The notes: generated by a model not told the origin, from the letters alone. DNA of 35,720 nt from a bacterium (GCA_016124905.1 WGMV01000034.1:1-35720), one strand, 5' to 3'. Shown: positions 15,798-24,241, counted from the stretch's first letter. Numbers and translations are program-made.

Positions 15798-17699
15798 ATG
15801 TCCCGTACACAAGACATCAAACACGCGGTAGCACGCAAGCTGAACGGCTTTTTCCAGGCCGGTCTCTTCCGTAAAATTCCCTGGCTTGCCACTGCCTGCG
15901 TGATGATTGCAACCAGCAGCCTTACCTATGTCGCCGCCAACAGTTATTGGGGACGCGGGGATTTGTCTGGCCTGCTGTCGCATGTCAGCGGCGGCATCGG
16001 CAACATGTTCGGCAAGCGCAGCTACGCCGTTCTCAGCCATGAGGACCGTGAATATTACCGCGCCGCCTTCAAGGCTGCTTCCAGGGGCGATTTCGCCAGC
16101 GCCAAAGCCAGCGCTGCCCTGGCGGTCAACAACATCCTCAGCGCCGATGTGGAAGCCGTGGCCCTGCTGCATACGGAAAAACCGGACGATGCCGCCATGC
16201 AGGACTGGCTCGCCCGCAACCCCGACCACCCGATGAGCGAGCGCCTCGCCGCCCGCATGGGCATTGACATCAAGGCTCCCCGTCAGGCAGCCCGCAACCA
16301 TTACCTGACCGACGAGGTCGCCACCGCCAACCCCGCCAAATACAGCGATGCAGGCCGCCGCCTGGAGTACCGCTACGCCAGCCTTACCAGCTGGGACAAG
16401 CGCAGCGGCGCGGAAGCCCTCTGGCAGCGCATCCATAAAAAAGTCCGCGCCGGTGATATGGACGATGCTGAAACCATGCTGAAAATGGAAGAAGCCTCCC
16501 CGAGCCTCAGCAATGCCGAGCGCGACGTGGTGCGTGCCAGCCTGGCAAGCGGCTATTTCGCCGATGGCGACGATGCCAAGGCGCTTGACCTGGCGGTGAA
16601 ATCCATCGGCTCTTCCGGCCAGAAAATTCCTTATGCCTACTGGGTTGCCGGCATCGCCTCCTGGCGCATGGGTCATATCGATCAGGCCGCGATTTATTTC
16701 AGCGAACTCGCCAACATCAAAAAACTGTCCGACTGGGAACGCGCCAGCGCCAGCTTCTGGGCCTCCCGCGCTTACACCACGCTCGGCAATGACGACAAGG
16801 CCGACCAGTATCTTCGCAAGGCGGCATCCCTGCCGCAAACCTTCTACGGCCTGCTTGCCAGCCACCAGCTTCACCTGGCCCAGCAGCGCGAATTCGCCGA
16901 CCGCTTCGGCATGGATATCTCCGGCCTGATGCACTATACCGGCGTCAAGCGCGCCATCGCGCTGACGGAAGTGGACGAAACCGAACTCGCCGCCCGTGAG
17001 CTGGAAGTACTGGCCGAGCAGATCCCCTCCACCCAGCATGCCATGCTGCTGGAACTGGCCGGCGACCTGAGCCTGCCCCCGGTTAAGCTGGAATCCCGCA
17101 TTGCTGAGCTTCGCCGCGCCAAAGCCGTTTCGCCATTGGCCCGTTTCGGCTGGAGCAACAAACCCACCCAGGTTGATCCTTTCCTGCTCGTCGCCCTCGC
17201 CCACCAGGAATCCGGCCTGAATCCCAAGGCCGTCAGCCCTTCCGGCGCGGTTGGCCTGATGCAGCTTATGCCGTCGACGGCGCAATATGTTGCCCGGCGC
17301 GAATCCATCCCCTTTGGCGGCCCGGCTGATCTGATGAACCCCATCACGAACCTCCGCCTCGGCCAGGCCTATATCAGCTACCTGATGGAACAGAACGATA
17401 TCGGCAATAACCTGGTGTTCGTCACGGCCGCTTACAATGCGGGCCCGGGCAATTTCGTGCGCTGGCAGCAACGCCTCAGCACCATCAAGGATCCGCTGCT
17501 TTACATCGAAAGCCTCCCCTCGCGTGAGACCCGTTACTACGTCAAGCAGGTGATGACCAATTACTGGATCGCCAGCCTGAAACAGGAAAAGAACCCCGAA
17601 ACGCTGGATGCCCTGGCCGATGGCTACTGGCCGTCCTACCAGGCGCACAAGCCCGTATCGGCGGTTCCCCTTCCCAAACCCGAAACCAAAAGCCTCTAA
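15798..17699 (+). CDS. slt: Soluble lytic murein transglycosylase (Slt70-like, GH23)
   Basis: Cleaves peptidoglycan glycan strands with formation of 1,6-anhydro-MurNAc. Start at the ATG at 15798 (634 residues incl. Met), 5 nt after GTGGAG; the in-frame GTG at 15792 is part of that ribosome-binding site. An N-terminal hydrophobic segment (about 27-45, IPWLATACVMIATSSLTYVA) is an anchor or uncleaved signal. A long helical superhelix (about 75-440) with TPR-like repeats is the doughnut part of Slt70. The lysozyme-like domain starts near 455: catalytic E471 in AHQESGLNPKAVSPSG, then GLMQLMPSTA and the AYNAGPGN motif. rnhB follows after 9 bp, so they are likely cotranscribed. Confidence 0.92.
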   Translation: MSRTQDIKHAVARKLNGFFQAGLFRKIPWLATACVMIATSSLTYVAANSYWGRGDLSGLLSHVSGGIGNMFGKRSYAVLSHEDREYYRAAFKAASRGDFASAKASAALAVNNILSADVEAVALLHTEKPDDAAMQDWLARNPDHPMSERLAARMGIDIKAPRQAARNHYLTDEVATANPAKYSDAGRRLEYRYASLTSWDKRSGAEALWQRIHKKVRAGDMDDAETMLKMEEASPSLSNAERDVVRASLASGYFADGDDAKALDLAVKSIGSSGQKIPYAYWVAGIASWRMGHIDQAAIYFSELANIKKLSDWERASASFWASRAYTTLGNDDKADQYLRKAASLPQTFYGLLASHQLHLAQQREFADRFGMDISGLMHYTGVKRAIALTEVDETELAARELEVLAEQIPSTQHAMLLELAGDLSLPPVKLESRIAELRRAKAVSPLARFGWSNKPTQVDPFLLVALAHQESGLNPKAVSPSGAVGLMQLMPSTAQYVARRESIPFGGPADLMNPITNLRLGQAYISYLMEQNDIGNNLVFVTAAYNAGPGNFVRWQQRLSTIKDPLLYIESLPSRETRYYVKQVMTNYWIASLKQEKNPETLDALADGYWPSYQAHKPVSAVPLPKPETKSL

Positions 17700-17708
17700 T
17701 CGCGCACG

Positions 17709-18338
17709 ATGGCTCTGATCCCCGCTTCACCCGGCGTCATTGGCATGGATGAAGTGGGGCGTGGCCCGCTCGCCGGCCCGGTGGTCGCCTGCGCCTTCAT
17801 TTGCCTTTCGGATAAATTCGCCGTCACCGTGGCCGATTCCAAGCAGCTGAACCTTCCCGCTCGCCAGCGCTGTTATGACCAACTCGAACAGGCGCGTCAA
17901 AAAGGTTTTTGCGACTGGGTAATTGCCGAAGTGGATGCAGGGGAGATCGATCGCATCAACATCCTCACCGCCAGCCTCCTTGCCATGCAGCAGGCGTGGC
18001 ATGGGCTGATGGAACGCGGCCACGAGTGCCGTGAAAGCTGGGTGGATGGCAATTGCGCGCCCACCATCGCCGCCCGCGCTCATACGCTGGTAAAGGGTGA
18101 CGCCCTTCGTCAGGATATCGCCGCGGCCTCCATCATCGCAAAACTCTGGCGCGATACGCTGATGGCCAGGCTGGATGCTGAACATCCCGGCTACGGCTGG
18201 GCCCGCAATGCGGGATATGGCACCGCGCTGCATATGGAAGGCCTTGCCCGCCTGGGCCCAAGCCCCTATCATCGCCATAGCTTCGCCCCTGTGCGCGAGG
18301 CACTGCTGAAACGGGAACCCCAGTTGCAACCGGCCTGA
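17709..18338 (+). CDS. rnhB: Ribonuclease HII
   Basis: Removes RNA primers and single ribonucleotides from DNA. 209 residues, normal length. The signature GMDEVGRGPLAGPV (12-25) supplies the first two catalytic acidic residues (D14, E15); VADSKQL follows, VDGN and KGDALRQDIAAASIIAK carry the remaining conserved acidic residues. The stop overlaps the next start by one base (TGATG at 18336-18340), and the gene lies 9 bp behind slt, so slt, rnhB and the DUF721 gene form one transcription unit. Confidence 0.96.
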   Translation: MALIPASPGVIGMDEVGRGPLAGPVVACAFICLSDKFAVTVADSKQLNLPARQRCYDQLEQARQKGFCDWVIAEVDAGEIDRINILTASLLAMQQAWHGLMERGHECRESWVDGNCAPTIAARAHTLVKGDALRQDIAAASIIAKLWRDTLMARLDAEHPGYGWARNAGYGTALHMEGLARLGPSPYHRHSFAPVREALLKREPQLQPA

Positions 18339-18880
18339 TGGAACAGGACAACAAACCCGATGCCGTAACCGCCGTTCGACGGCGCTTCAAGCCAACATCC
18401 GTGGAACGTTGCGCCGCCCCACTCATTTCCAAGGCAATGGGCAAGCGCCCGGCGCTGGGATGGCAGCTCAAGCGCGACTGGCACCAGATCGTGGGCGAAT
18501 CCCTCAGCCGTTGCTGCTACCCTTCCCGCCTGCGCGGAACGCAGGCCAATCCTTCGGAAACCCTGGTTCTGCTCGTACTCCCCGCCTGGGCGGCGGAAAT
18601 CCAGCACCATAGCGAGGTCATCCTGGAGAAAATCGCCGTCTATGCGGGCTATCGCGCCATCCAGCGCCTGCATCTTCAGCATACCCACACCATTCCCAAT
18701 CCGCTGAAAAAACATGCCGAGCTCATTCCCCCTCCGGCGGCTGAATTGCCTGCACCTATCGCCGCCCAGGTTGGGGATATCGAGCATGAGGCGCTTAAAT
18801 CGCGGCTGCTTTCACTCGCGCGGTACGTCTATGCCCCGCCCCCTCAGCCGAACAAGCCGAATAACAAAAACCGCCCTTGA
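18338..18880 (+). CDS. DUF721 protein, possible DciA-type helicase loader
   Basis: 180 residues. The central part (about 35-110) matches the pattern of DUF721 proteins: a basic helical start (AMGKRPALGWQLKRDWHQIVG), a hydrophobic strand core (ETLVLLVLPAWAAEIQHHS) and IQRLHL-type strand. DUF721 includes DciA, which assists DnaB loading in bacteria lacking DnaC; that role is plausible here but rests on family knowledge. The C-terminus is Pro/Asn-rich and probably disordered. The start overlaps the rnhB stop by one base, indicating translational coupling. Confidence 0.7.
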   Translation: MEQDNKPDAVTAVRRRFKPTSVERCAAPLISKAMGKRPALGWQLKRDWHQIVGESLSRCCYPSRLRGTQANPSETLVLLVLPAWAAEIQHHSEVILEKIAVYAGYRAIQRLHLQHTHTIPNPLKKHAELIPPPAAELPAPIAAQVGDIEHEALKSRLLSLARYVYAPPPQPNKPNNKNRP

Positions 18881-18936
18881 GGCAGCAAAGATTTTGGCTA
18901 TGTTCTAACCACATTATGCACAGCCGGAGCCTGGCC

Positions 18937-19674
18937 ATGAACATCCTGCCTCGTTTTGCCCTTATTTTCGCCACTTTCTTCGCCGCACCGGCTTTCGCGG
19001 CCGACCAGCCCGCCCCTGCGGCCCCGGCCAAACCCATCACGGCAGAGCAGCAGGCCGCCGCCCTGGCCAAAACCGCGTGGGACCGCCAGCTCGGCAATGC
19101 CGACGCCAAGGTGAAACTCGTGGAATATGCCTCGCTTTCCTGCCCGCACTGCGCGCATTTCCACACCACCATCATGCCCGAGATCAAAAAGAACTACATC
19201 GACACCGGCAAGGCCGTCCTGGTTTACCGCGATTTCCCCCTGAACGAACCAGCCCTGCGCGGCGCCATGATCGCCCGCTGCGCGCCGGAAAACCGTTATT
19301 TCACCTTCGTGGCCGCGCTTTACAAGCAACAGCCGGATTGGGCATACGACACGAAATTCCTCGAAAAACTCCAGCGCATCGCCCGCCTTGGCGGCATGTC
19401 GGATGACGCCTTCAAAAAATGCCTGGCCGACACCGCCCTGGAAAAGCAGATTCTCGAGCAAAAACAAAAGGCCATGCAGGTGCTGGGCGTCATGTCCACG
19501 CCGACGCTCTTCATCAACGGCCAGCAGCTGAAAGGCGCGCGTGATTATGCGGACACCGCCGCCGCCATCGATGCGGCGCTGGGCATCAAGCCTGCGCCCA
19601 AAGCAGGGGAAAAGGCACCTGAGGCGGCCGCCGCTCCGGCTCCCGCAGCCGCTCCTGCCCCTGCTGCAAAATAG
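18937..19674 (+). CDS. DsbA family thiol:disulfide oxidoreductase (second copy)
   Basis: Exported thioredoxin-fold protein. I chose the ATG at 18937 (245 residues): GGAG lies 7 nt upstream and it opens a clean signal peptide (MNILPRFALIFATFFAAPAFA-AD). Upstream in-frame starts at 18877 and 18916 overlap or crowd the preceding gene and lack support. The active site is C69-P-H-C72 as in E. coli DsbA, with the cis-proline loop MSTPTLFING. A mature N-terminal Pro/Ala linker and an Ala/Pro-rich tail (last 30 residues) flank the fold and may span to the membrane or cell wall. It differs from the CHFC protein at 8307, so the organism has at least two such enzymes. Confidence 0.92.
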   Translation: MNILPRFALIFATFFAAPAFAADQPAPAAPAKPITAEQQAAALAKTAWDRQLGNADAKVKLVEYASLSCPHCAHFHTTIMPEIKKNYIDTGKAVLVYRDFPLNEPALRGAMIARCAPENRYFTFVAALYKQQPDWAYDTKFLEKLQRIARLGGMSDDAFKKCLADTALEKQILEQKQKAMQVLGVMSTPTLFINGQQLKGARDYADTAAAIDAALGIKPAPKAGEKAPEAAAAPAPAAAPAPAAK

Positions 19675-19704
19675 CGCCACGCAGGTTTTGCGATGTTCCT
19701 CCGC

Positions 19705-19733
19705 TTGACAGCCGCCGGTCAGTTACCTAAAAG
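19705..19733 (+). promoter_or_regulatory. Candidate promoter of the F0 ATP synthase operon
   Basis: Perfect TTGACA (19705-19710), a 17-nt spacer, TAAAAG (19728-19733, four of six consensus matches). It lies in the 68-bp gap before atpI. If used, transcription would start only a few bases before the atpI start codon at 19743, giving a near-leaderless message. Confidence 0.45.
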
Positions 19734-19742
19734 CGTCGCTGC

Positions 19743-20054
19743 ATGACGGCGGAACATCCTGACCCATCGCAAGCACCACAGCCCGATCTTCAGAGTGAGG
19801 AGCGCAAGCTGGCCGACCTCAAACACTGGCTGGATGCGAAAACGGAAGGTCAAACCGAGCAGGGCCCCAATCCTGCCACACAGCCAGGCCAGGCCTGGCG
19901 TGTTGCCACCGAACTCTTCGGCGGCGTGGTGGTTGGAACGGTGCTCGGCATTGCGCTGGACCGATGGCTGGGTACCACTCCCTGGTTCCTGCTGACATGC
20001 TTCATGTTTGGGGTTGCGGGCAGTGGCTTGACCATTTATCGCAGCAGCAAATAG
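19743..20054 (+). CDS. atpI: ATP synthase accessory protein AtpI/AtpZ-type
   Basis: Small inner-membrane protein that assists assembly of the c-ring; first gene of F0 operons. 103 residues. The N-terminal half is hydrophilic (ERKLADLKHWLDAKTEG), the second half holds two transmembrane helices (ATELFGGVVVGTVLGIALD and WFLLTCFMFGVAGSGLTIY) joined by the short loop RWLGTTP, as usual for the family. No strong Shine-Dalgarno sequence precedes the ATG, which fits a short or absent leader from the candidate promoter just upstream. atpB follows after 28 bp. Confidence 0.88.
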   Translation: MTAEHPDPSQAPQPDLQSEERKLADLKHWLDAKTEGQTEQGPNPATQPGQAWRVATELFGGVVVGTVLGIALDRWLGTTPWFLLTCFMFGVAGSGLTIYRSSK

Positions 20055-20082
20055 AGACGTAACATTCAACATACGGTGACCC

Positions 20083-20820
20083 ATGAGCGCAGGCCATAGC
20101 CCACTCGCCCAGTTTGAGATCAAACCGCTTTACGAGCTTCCGCTTCTGTTCGGCTACGACATCAGCTTCACCAACGCTTCGCTCTTCATGGTGCTGGCCG
20201 CTGCTTCGGTCATGCTTTTCGTCGCGCTCGGCATGCGCACGCTTGAACTGTTGCCCGGCCGCCTGCAATCCACCGTGGAAATGTCCTACGAATTCATCGC
20301 CAACATGATCCGCGACAATGTCGGCGCCAAGGGCGTGAAATATTTCCCCTTCATCTTCACCATCTTCATGTTCGTGCTGGCCTGCAACCTGCTGGGCATG
20401 ATTCCCTACAGCTTCACCGTCACCAGCCACATCGCCGTAACGTTTGCCATGGCCGGTTTCATCTTCATCATGGTCACGCTCATCGCCTTCATCAAGCACG
20501 GCACACACTTCCTGGCCTTCTTCCTGCCCAAAGGCACCCCCTGGTGGATGGCCCCGATGATGTACCTCATCGAGCTTTTCGCCTACCTTGCCCGCCCCAT
20601 CAGCCTTTCTGTCCGTCTTGCCGCCAACATGCTGGCCGGTCACACCATGCTGAAAGTGATTGCCGGGTTCGTGATAATGCTGGGCGTAATAGGCGGCTGG
20701 GCCCCGCTGGCGCTGCTGGTGGTCCTGAGCGGTTTTGAGATCTTCATTGCCGTGCTGCAGGCTTACATTTTCACGGTTTTGACTTGTGTTTACCTGAATG
20801 ATGCTCTAAACCTCCACTAG
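20083..20820 (+). CDS. atpB: F0F1 ATP synthase subunit a
   Basis: Stator half-channel subunit that moves protons past the c-ring. 245 residues with at least five transmembrane helices. The essential arginine is R178 in SLSVRLAANMLAGHTML; IPYSFTVTSH and EIFIAVLQAYIFTVL (last helix with its conserved Gln) are also in place. The ribosome-binding site is a modest GGTGA. Followed 65 bp later by atpE; the gap is AT-rich. Confidence 0.97.
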   Translation: MSAGHSPLAQFEIKPLYELPLLFGYDISFTNASLFMVLAAASVMLFVALGMRTLELLPGRLQSTVEMSYEFIANMIRDNVGAKGVKYFPFIFTIFMFVLACNLLGMIPYSFTVTSHIAVTFAMAGFIFIMVTLIAFIKHGTHFLAFFLPKGTPWWMAPMMYLIELFAYLARPISLSVRLAANMLAGHTMLKVIAGFVIMLGVIGGWAPLALLVVLSGFEIFIAVLQAYIFTVLTCVYLNDALNLH

Positions 20821-20885
20821 ATTTTTAGACATCAGAATTTGCCTATATAAATCAATCACTTAACCATAACTATCAAGAGGTTATC

Positions 20886-21113
20886 ATGGAATCGGAAGCT
20901 TTGAAATTCATCGGCGTTGGCTTGATGGCATTCGGCATGCTCGGCGCGGCACTCGGCGTGGGCAATATTTTTGCCGCCATGCTCAACGGCATTGCCCGCA
21001 ATCCGGCTTCTGAAGCCAAACTCTCCAAATACGTATACGTAGGCGCCGGTTTGGCGGAAGCCATGGGCCTGTTTGCGCTCGTGATCGCCCTGCTGCTGAT
21101 CTACGCTGTATAA
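20886..21113 (+). CDS. atpE: F0F1 ATP synthase subunit c
   Basis: Proteolipid of the rotary c-ring, 75 residues, two transmembrane helices joined by the polar loop ARNP (37-40). The ion-carrying glutamate is E58 in AGLAEAMGL. The following residue is Ala rather than Ser or Thr and I see no sodium-site glutamine pattern, so it should be a proton c subunit. AGAGG lies 5 nt before the ATG, the strongest ribosome-binding site in the operon, fitting the need for many copies. A GC-rich hairpin without a T run follows. Confidence 0.97.
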   Translation: MESEALKFIGVGLMAFGMLGAALGVGNIFAAMLNGIARNPASEAKLSKYVYVGAGLAEAMGLFALVIALLLIYAV

Positions 21114-21129
21114 GCATTGGATTACGCGT

Positions 21130-21152
21130 GCCCGGGTGGTTTCCACCCGGGC
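21130..21152 (+). other. Intercistronic hairpin between atpE and the b' gene
   Basis: GCCCGGGTGG (21130-21139), loop TTT, CCACCCGGGC (21143-21152): a perfect 10-bp stem with no T run behind it, 16 nt after the atpE stop. It is therefore more likely an mRNA-stabilising or processing element than a terminator. Confidence 0.75.
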
Positions 21153-21195
21153 CTGACGATTTCGTATTCTACAACTCCATGCATAGGTGCCATTC

Positions 21196-21672
21196 ATGAG
21201 TGCAGGCATGCCGCAGCTGGATTTCGCGACCTACCCGTCGCAGATTTTCTGGCTCTTCACCACGCTGATCGTGCTGTATTACATGCTCGCGCGCCATCTG
21301 CTGCCGCCGGTGGTGGAAATGGTCGAGCAGCGCAAGCAGCGCATCGCCAGCGACATTGATCGCGCCAAGAAAATGCAGCAGGAAGCCGAGCAGGTGAAAT
21401 ACGAATACGAGCTCGCCCTGCAGAAAGCCCGCGCCGAAGCCAACAAGATTCTCCAGAACACCGCCACCCGCATCAAAGCCATGCAGGATGAGCGCATCGC
21501 CAAGCTGGAAGAATCCCTCTCCCACCAGATGCAGGAAGCCGAATCGCGCATCCGCCAAAGCAAGGAAAGCCTGTCGAAGGATATTTCCGCCATCGCCGAC
21601 AGCCTTGCGCAGGATGTGGTGAACAAGCTGGTCGGCGCGGATAACGTGAAACCTCTCGGAAAAAGGGCGTAA
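21196..21672 (+). CDS. atpF2: F0F1 ATP synthase subunit b'
   Basis: One of two different b-type stator subunits, typical of alphaproteobacteria and photosynthetic lineages. Start at the ATG at 21196 (158 residues), 6 nt after AGGTG; the in-frame GTG at 21187 lies inside that ribosome-binding site. A single N-terminal membrane helix (about 13-33, QIFWLFTTLIVLYYMLARHLL) is followed by PPVVEMVEQRKQRIASD and a long charged coiled coil (to about 125). It heterodimerises with the b subunit encoded 2 bp downstream. Confidence 0.94.
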   Translation: MSAGMPQLDFATYPSQIFWLFTTLIVLYYMLARHLLPPVVEMVEQRKQRIASDIDRAKKMQQEAEQVKYEYELALQKARAEANKILQNTATRIKAMQDERIAKLEESLSHQMQEAESRIRQSKESLSKDISAIADSLAQDVVNKLVGADNVKPLGKRA

Positions 21673-21674
21673 CC

Positions 21675-22154
21675 ATGGAAGATCCTAAATTCTGGGTAGC
21701 CGTCTCCTTTGTTGTTTTCGCCTTTCTCGCCTGGCGCCCCCTTAGCAGGTTCATCGCGTCCGCTCTGGATAAACGCGCCGACATCATCAAGCACGACCTG
21801 ACTGAGGCCCTCCGCCTGCGTGAGGAAGCCCAGAACCTTCTCGCCACCTTTCAGCGCCGCCAGCGCGATGCGATGATCGAGGCGGAAGATATCGTTACCC
21901 GTGCCAAATCCGAGGCCGACCTCATGCTGCACGAGGCGGAAAAAAATCTCGAGGAAATGTTGAACAAGCGCATCGAGATCGCCATGGCCAAAATTAACCA
22001 GGCAGAAACCCAGGCCGTTCAGGAAATCAAGAGCCAGGCCGTGGATGCCGCCATGAACAGCGCGCAGAACCTCATCGCCAGCCAGCTCGGCAAATCCACT
22101 TCGCAGGAGTTGTTTCAACGCTCCCTGAAAGACATTCAGAAAAAGCTCCATTAA
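21675..22154 (+). CDS. atpF: F0F1 ATP synthase subunit b
   Basis: Second peripheral-stalk subunit, 159 residues. Short N-terminal membrane helix (about 4-19, PKFWVAVSFVVFAFLAW), then RPLSRFIASALDKRADII and a coiled coil with heptad-like Ala/Glu/Lys spacing to about residue 135. It starts 2 bp after the b' stop. This is the last F0 gene; F1 genes (atpHAGDC) are not in the window, the usual split arrangement in alphaproteobacteria. No strong terminator follows before the next gene. Confidence 0.95.
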   Translation: MEDPKFWVAVSFVVFAFLAWRPLSRFIASALDKRADIIKHDLTEALRLREEAQNLLATFQRRQRDAMIEAEDIVTRAKSEADLMLHEAEKNLEEMLNKRIEIAMAKINQAETQAVQEIKSQAVDAAMNSAQNLIASQLGKSTSQELFQRSLKDIQKKLH

Positions 22155-22183
22155 GCCTTTTTTGGCAATAGATACCTATGATT

Positions 22184-22206
22184 TGCCTCCACTTGGAGGT
22201 ACCTAG
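22184..22206 (+). promoter_or_regulatory. Hairpin sequestering the Shine-Dalgarno sequence of the gene at 22207
   Basis: CCTCC (22186-22190), loop ACTT, GGAGG (22195-22199): the full Shine-Dalgarno sequence is paired with a perfect anti-Shine-Dalgarno sequence. The stem can extend to seven pairs with G22185-T22200 and T22184-A22201. The GTG start is 7 nt behind the GGAGG. Translation would need melting of this stem. Confidence 0.6.
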
Positions 22207-24093
22207 GTGCAGCTATACGCCCCCGACATTGCGCCCGACATCGTTCAGCAAATCACCAACTGGCTGACCGGGCATGATATTCAGGCGGCCAACACGCCTG
22301 TTCTCGGCTTAAGCGCCAATATCCCCGCAGGCGACATTGGCACCTACACCCGCAGGCAACCTCAAAAGCCCGACTGGTGGCTGAACATTCAGCATCATTG
22401 CCCTGCGCTGATGCCCTATATCCCGCGCAACCAATCCCCCCAGGCGACACTGGACTGCCATATCGGCATCCGCCGTGGATATGAGCCAGCCCTGGCTGGC
22501 GCCATTGCCAGACTGGCTGTTAAATCCATGCTGATAAACGAATCCCAGCTGGTTGCGTTTCAGACGGTGTTACACGAAGCCCTGCTGAATGCCCTTCTGC
22601 ACAGCCATCTGGATATGCAAAGCGCCTATGACGATCTGGATTCCTTCAACGAATTCCATCAGGCCATTCAGGAGAAACTGCAAAAACTCCCCGGTTATTT
22701 ATGGATCGGCATGCGAATGCAGCTTCAGACAAACGGGGTGACCCTTTCGGTCACCAACCAGCTGCGCCTGGCGGAGGAATTCCCCCTGCGCGGGCCGCTG
22801 GCCATGCACGGGCGTGGCTTGAATGTCATGCGCCATTTCTGCAAACAGGCAGTGTTTTACCCCCTTCAGGGCGAACTGATCGCCAGTTTTAACCCACCCC
22901 GCACCTCGCCCGCACCGGCAGACAAAGCGGCCCTCAGCCCTTCCATTCTGATTGTGGATGATACGGCGTTCAACCTGCGCCTGCTTGATCAGATGCTGCG
23001 CATCAATGGCTACAGCAACATCCATACGGCCATGGATGGCCGCGCCGCACTGGACATGCTCCCCCATATCGCGCCGGATCTTGTTATTCTGGACCTGATG
23101 ATGCCGGTGATGAACGGCTATGAATTCTGCCAGGCGCTTCGTGCCATGCCGGCTTATGCCAACCTGCCCGTGCTGGTGCAGACGGCGCTCACTTCGCCGG
23201 ATGAAAAAACCCGGGCGTTCGATGCAGGCGCAACCGACCTCATCACCAAGCCCATCGGCCTTTCGGAACTCCTCGCCCGCACGCGCGTGCATCTGGAAAA
23301 CCGCGCCATGCTCAAGCACCTGCATAATTACCGTGACAAAACCGAGCAGGAACTGGCCGAGGCAGGCCGACTGCAACAAACCCTGCTGCCCACGCCGCGG
23401 CTGCTGAAGCAGCTGGAGAAAACCCATCATCTTCAGGTTTCCCATTATACGGAGAGCTCCTACCAGGTAGGCGGTGATTTCTGGCAGCTGGTGCCATTGG
23501 ATGCCGAGCATGTCGCCATCAGCAACATCGATATTTCCGGCCATGGTATTTCCGCCGCCTTCAACAGCTTCCGCCTGCACACACTGCTGGAAACCTTGCC
23601 CGACAAACACCGCCCCGACATGGCACTGGCCAGCCTGAATGTCAGCTTGCAGCAATGCCTCCCGCGGGGTCATTTTGCCACCATGTTTTACGGCGTGCTC
23701 AACATTTCCACTCATGAGCTGGCCTACGCCACCGCGGCCTGCCCTCCCCCGTTGCTTTACCGTGCCGGGCAGAACGCATGCGAACGGCTGACCCAGCCCA
23801 ATTACCCGCTGGGTGTCATGGCCAACGCAACGTTCAAAACCCATGTGACTCCCTTTATGCCGGGCGACAGCCTGCTTCTTTACAGCGATGCCCTGCTGGA
23901 AGCCTACCCCGCCGGGCAGGCGCACACCCCAACCCATGTGTCGGATATCGAACATTGGATGAAGGAAAAACAGGCCGACGGGCCCGATGCGCTGGTGAAA
24001 CACATCCTGCGGGGTTTTCACGCACATGGCGGCGGCGCCCCCGTATTGCATGATGACCTGACCATCGCCGCGCTGAAGCGCCTTCCGGCGTGA
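22207..24093 (+). CDS. HATPase-REC-PP2C fusion (RsbU/SpoIIE-type phosphatase response regulator)
   Basis: 628 residues combining three signalling modules. Residues about 90-235 form a GHKL ATPase-like domain of the anti-sigma kinase type, with an N-box HEALLNALLHSH (123-134, E124 and N128) and a G-box GRGLNVM (202-208). Residues about 245-365 are a receiver domain with ILIVDDT, phospho-acceptor D296 in ILDLMMPVMNG and the conserved lysine in ITKPIG. After a coiled-coil linker (about 365-395) comes a PP2C/SpoIIE phosphatase domain with metal aspartates in GGDFW (D424), DISGHG (D442) and DDLTI (D616, D617). By family knowledge such proteins act in partner-switching control of sigma factors or anti-anti-sigma proteins. 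GTG start, 7 nt after GGAGG. No partner gene is in the window. Confidence 0.88.
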   Translation: MQLYAPDIAPDIVQQITNWLTGHDIQAANTPVLGLSANIPAGDIGTYTRRQPQKPDWWLNIQHHCPALMPYIPRNQSPQATLDCHIGIRRGYEPALAGAIARLAVKSMLINESQLVAFQTVLHEALLNALLHSHLDMQSAYDDLDSFNEFHQAIQEKLQKLPGYLWIGMRMQLQTNGVTLSVTNQLRLAEEFPLRGPLAMHGRGLNVMRHFCKQAVFYPLQGELIASFNPPRTSPAPADKAALSPSILIVDDTAFNLRLLDQMLRINGYSNIHTAMDGRAALDMLPHIAPDLVILDLMMPVMNGYEFCQALRAMPAYANLPVLVQTALTSPDEKTRAFDAGATDLITKPIGLSELLARTRVHLENRAMLKHLHNYRDKTEQELAEAGRLQQTLLPTPRLLKQLEKTHHLQVSHYTESSYQVGGDFWQLVPLDAEHVAISNIDISGHGISAAFNSFRLHTLLETLPDKHRPDMALASLNVSLQQCLPRGHFATMFYGVLNISTHELAYATAACPPPLLYRAGQNACERLTQPNYPLGVMANATFKTHVTPFMPGDSLLLYSDALLEAYPAGQAHTPTHVSDIEHWMKEKQADGPDALVKHILRGFHAHGGGAPVLHDDLTIAALKRLPA

Positions 24094-24102
24094 TTTTTCT
24101 TG

Positions 24103-24130
24103 TTGCACCCTGCGCGGAATGGACTATGTT
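24103..24130 (+). promoter_or_regulatory. Candidate promoter for tRNA-Ala
   Basis: TTGCAC (24103-24108), a 16-nt spacer, TATGTT (24125-24130), starting about 33 bp before the mature tRNA. Both boxes match the consensus at four of six positions. Confidence 0.4.
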
Positions 24131-24163
24131 GCGGCCCTCGCCAGCCAAAAGGCTTTTACGCGT

Positions 24164-24239
<76 letters not shown>

Positions 24240-24241
24240 AA

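Noticed and set aside
15717-17648. Minus-strand open frame of 643 codons opposite slt
   Set aside because: Gly/Ala/Val shadow sequence without motifs; slt carries an intact GH23 active site and a good ribosome-binding site.
22155-22170. Terminator directly after atpF
   Set aside because: Only a short GCC-T6-GGC element without a proper stem followed by T residues; too weak to call.
22699-24108. Minus-strand open frame of 469 codons opposite the HATPase-REC-PP2C gene
   Set aside because: No domain, His/Gln/Gly-rich shadow; the plus-strand protein has three recognisable domains.
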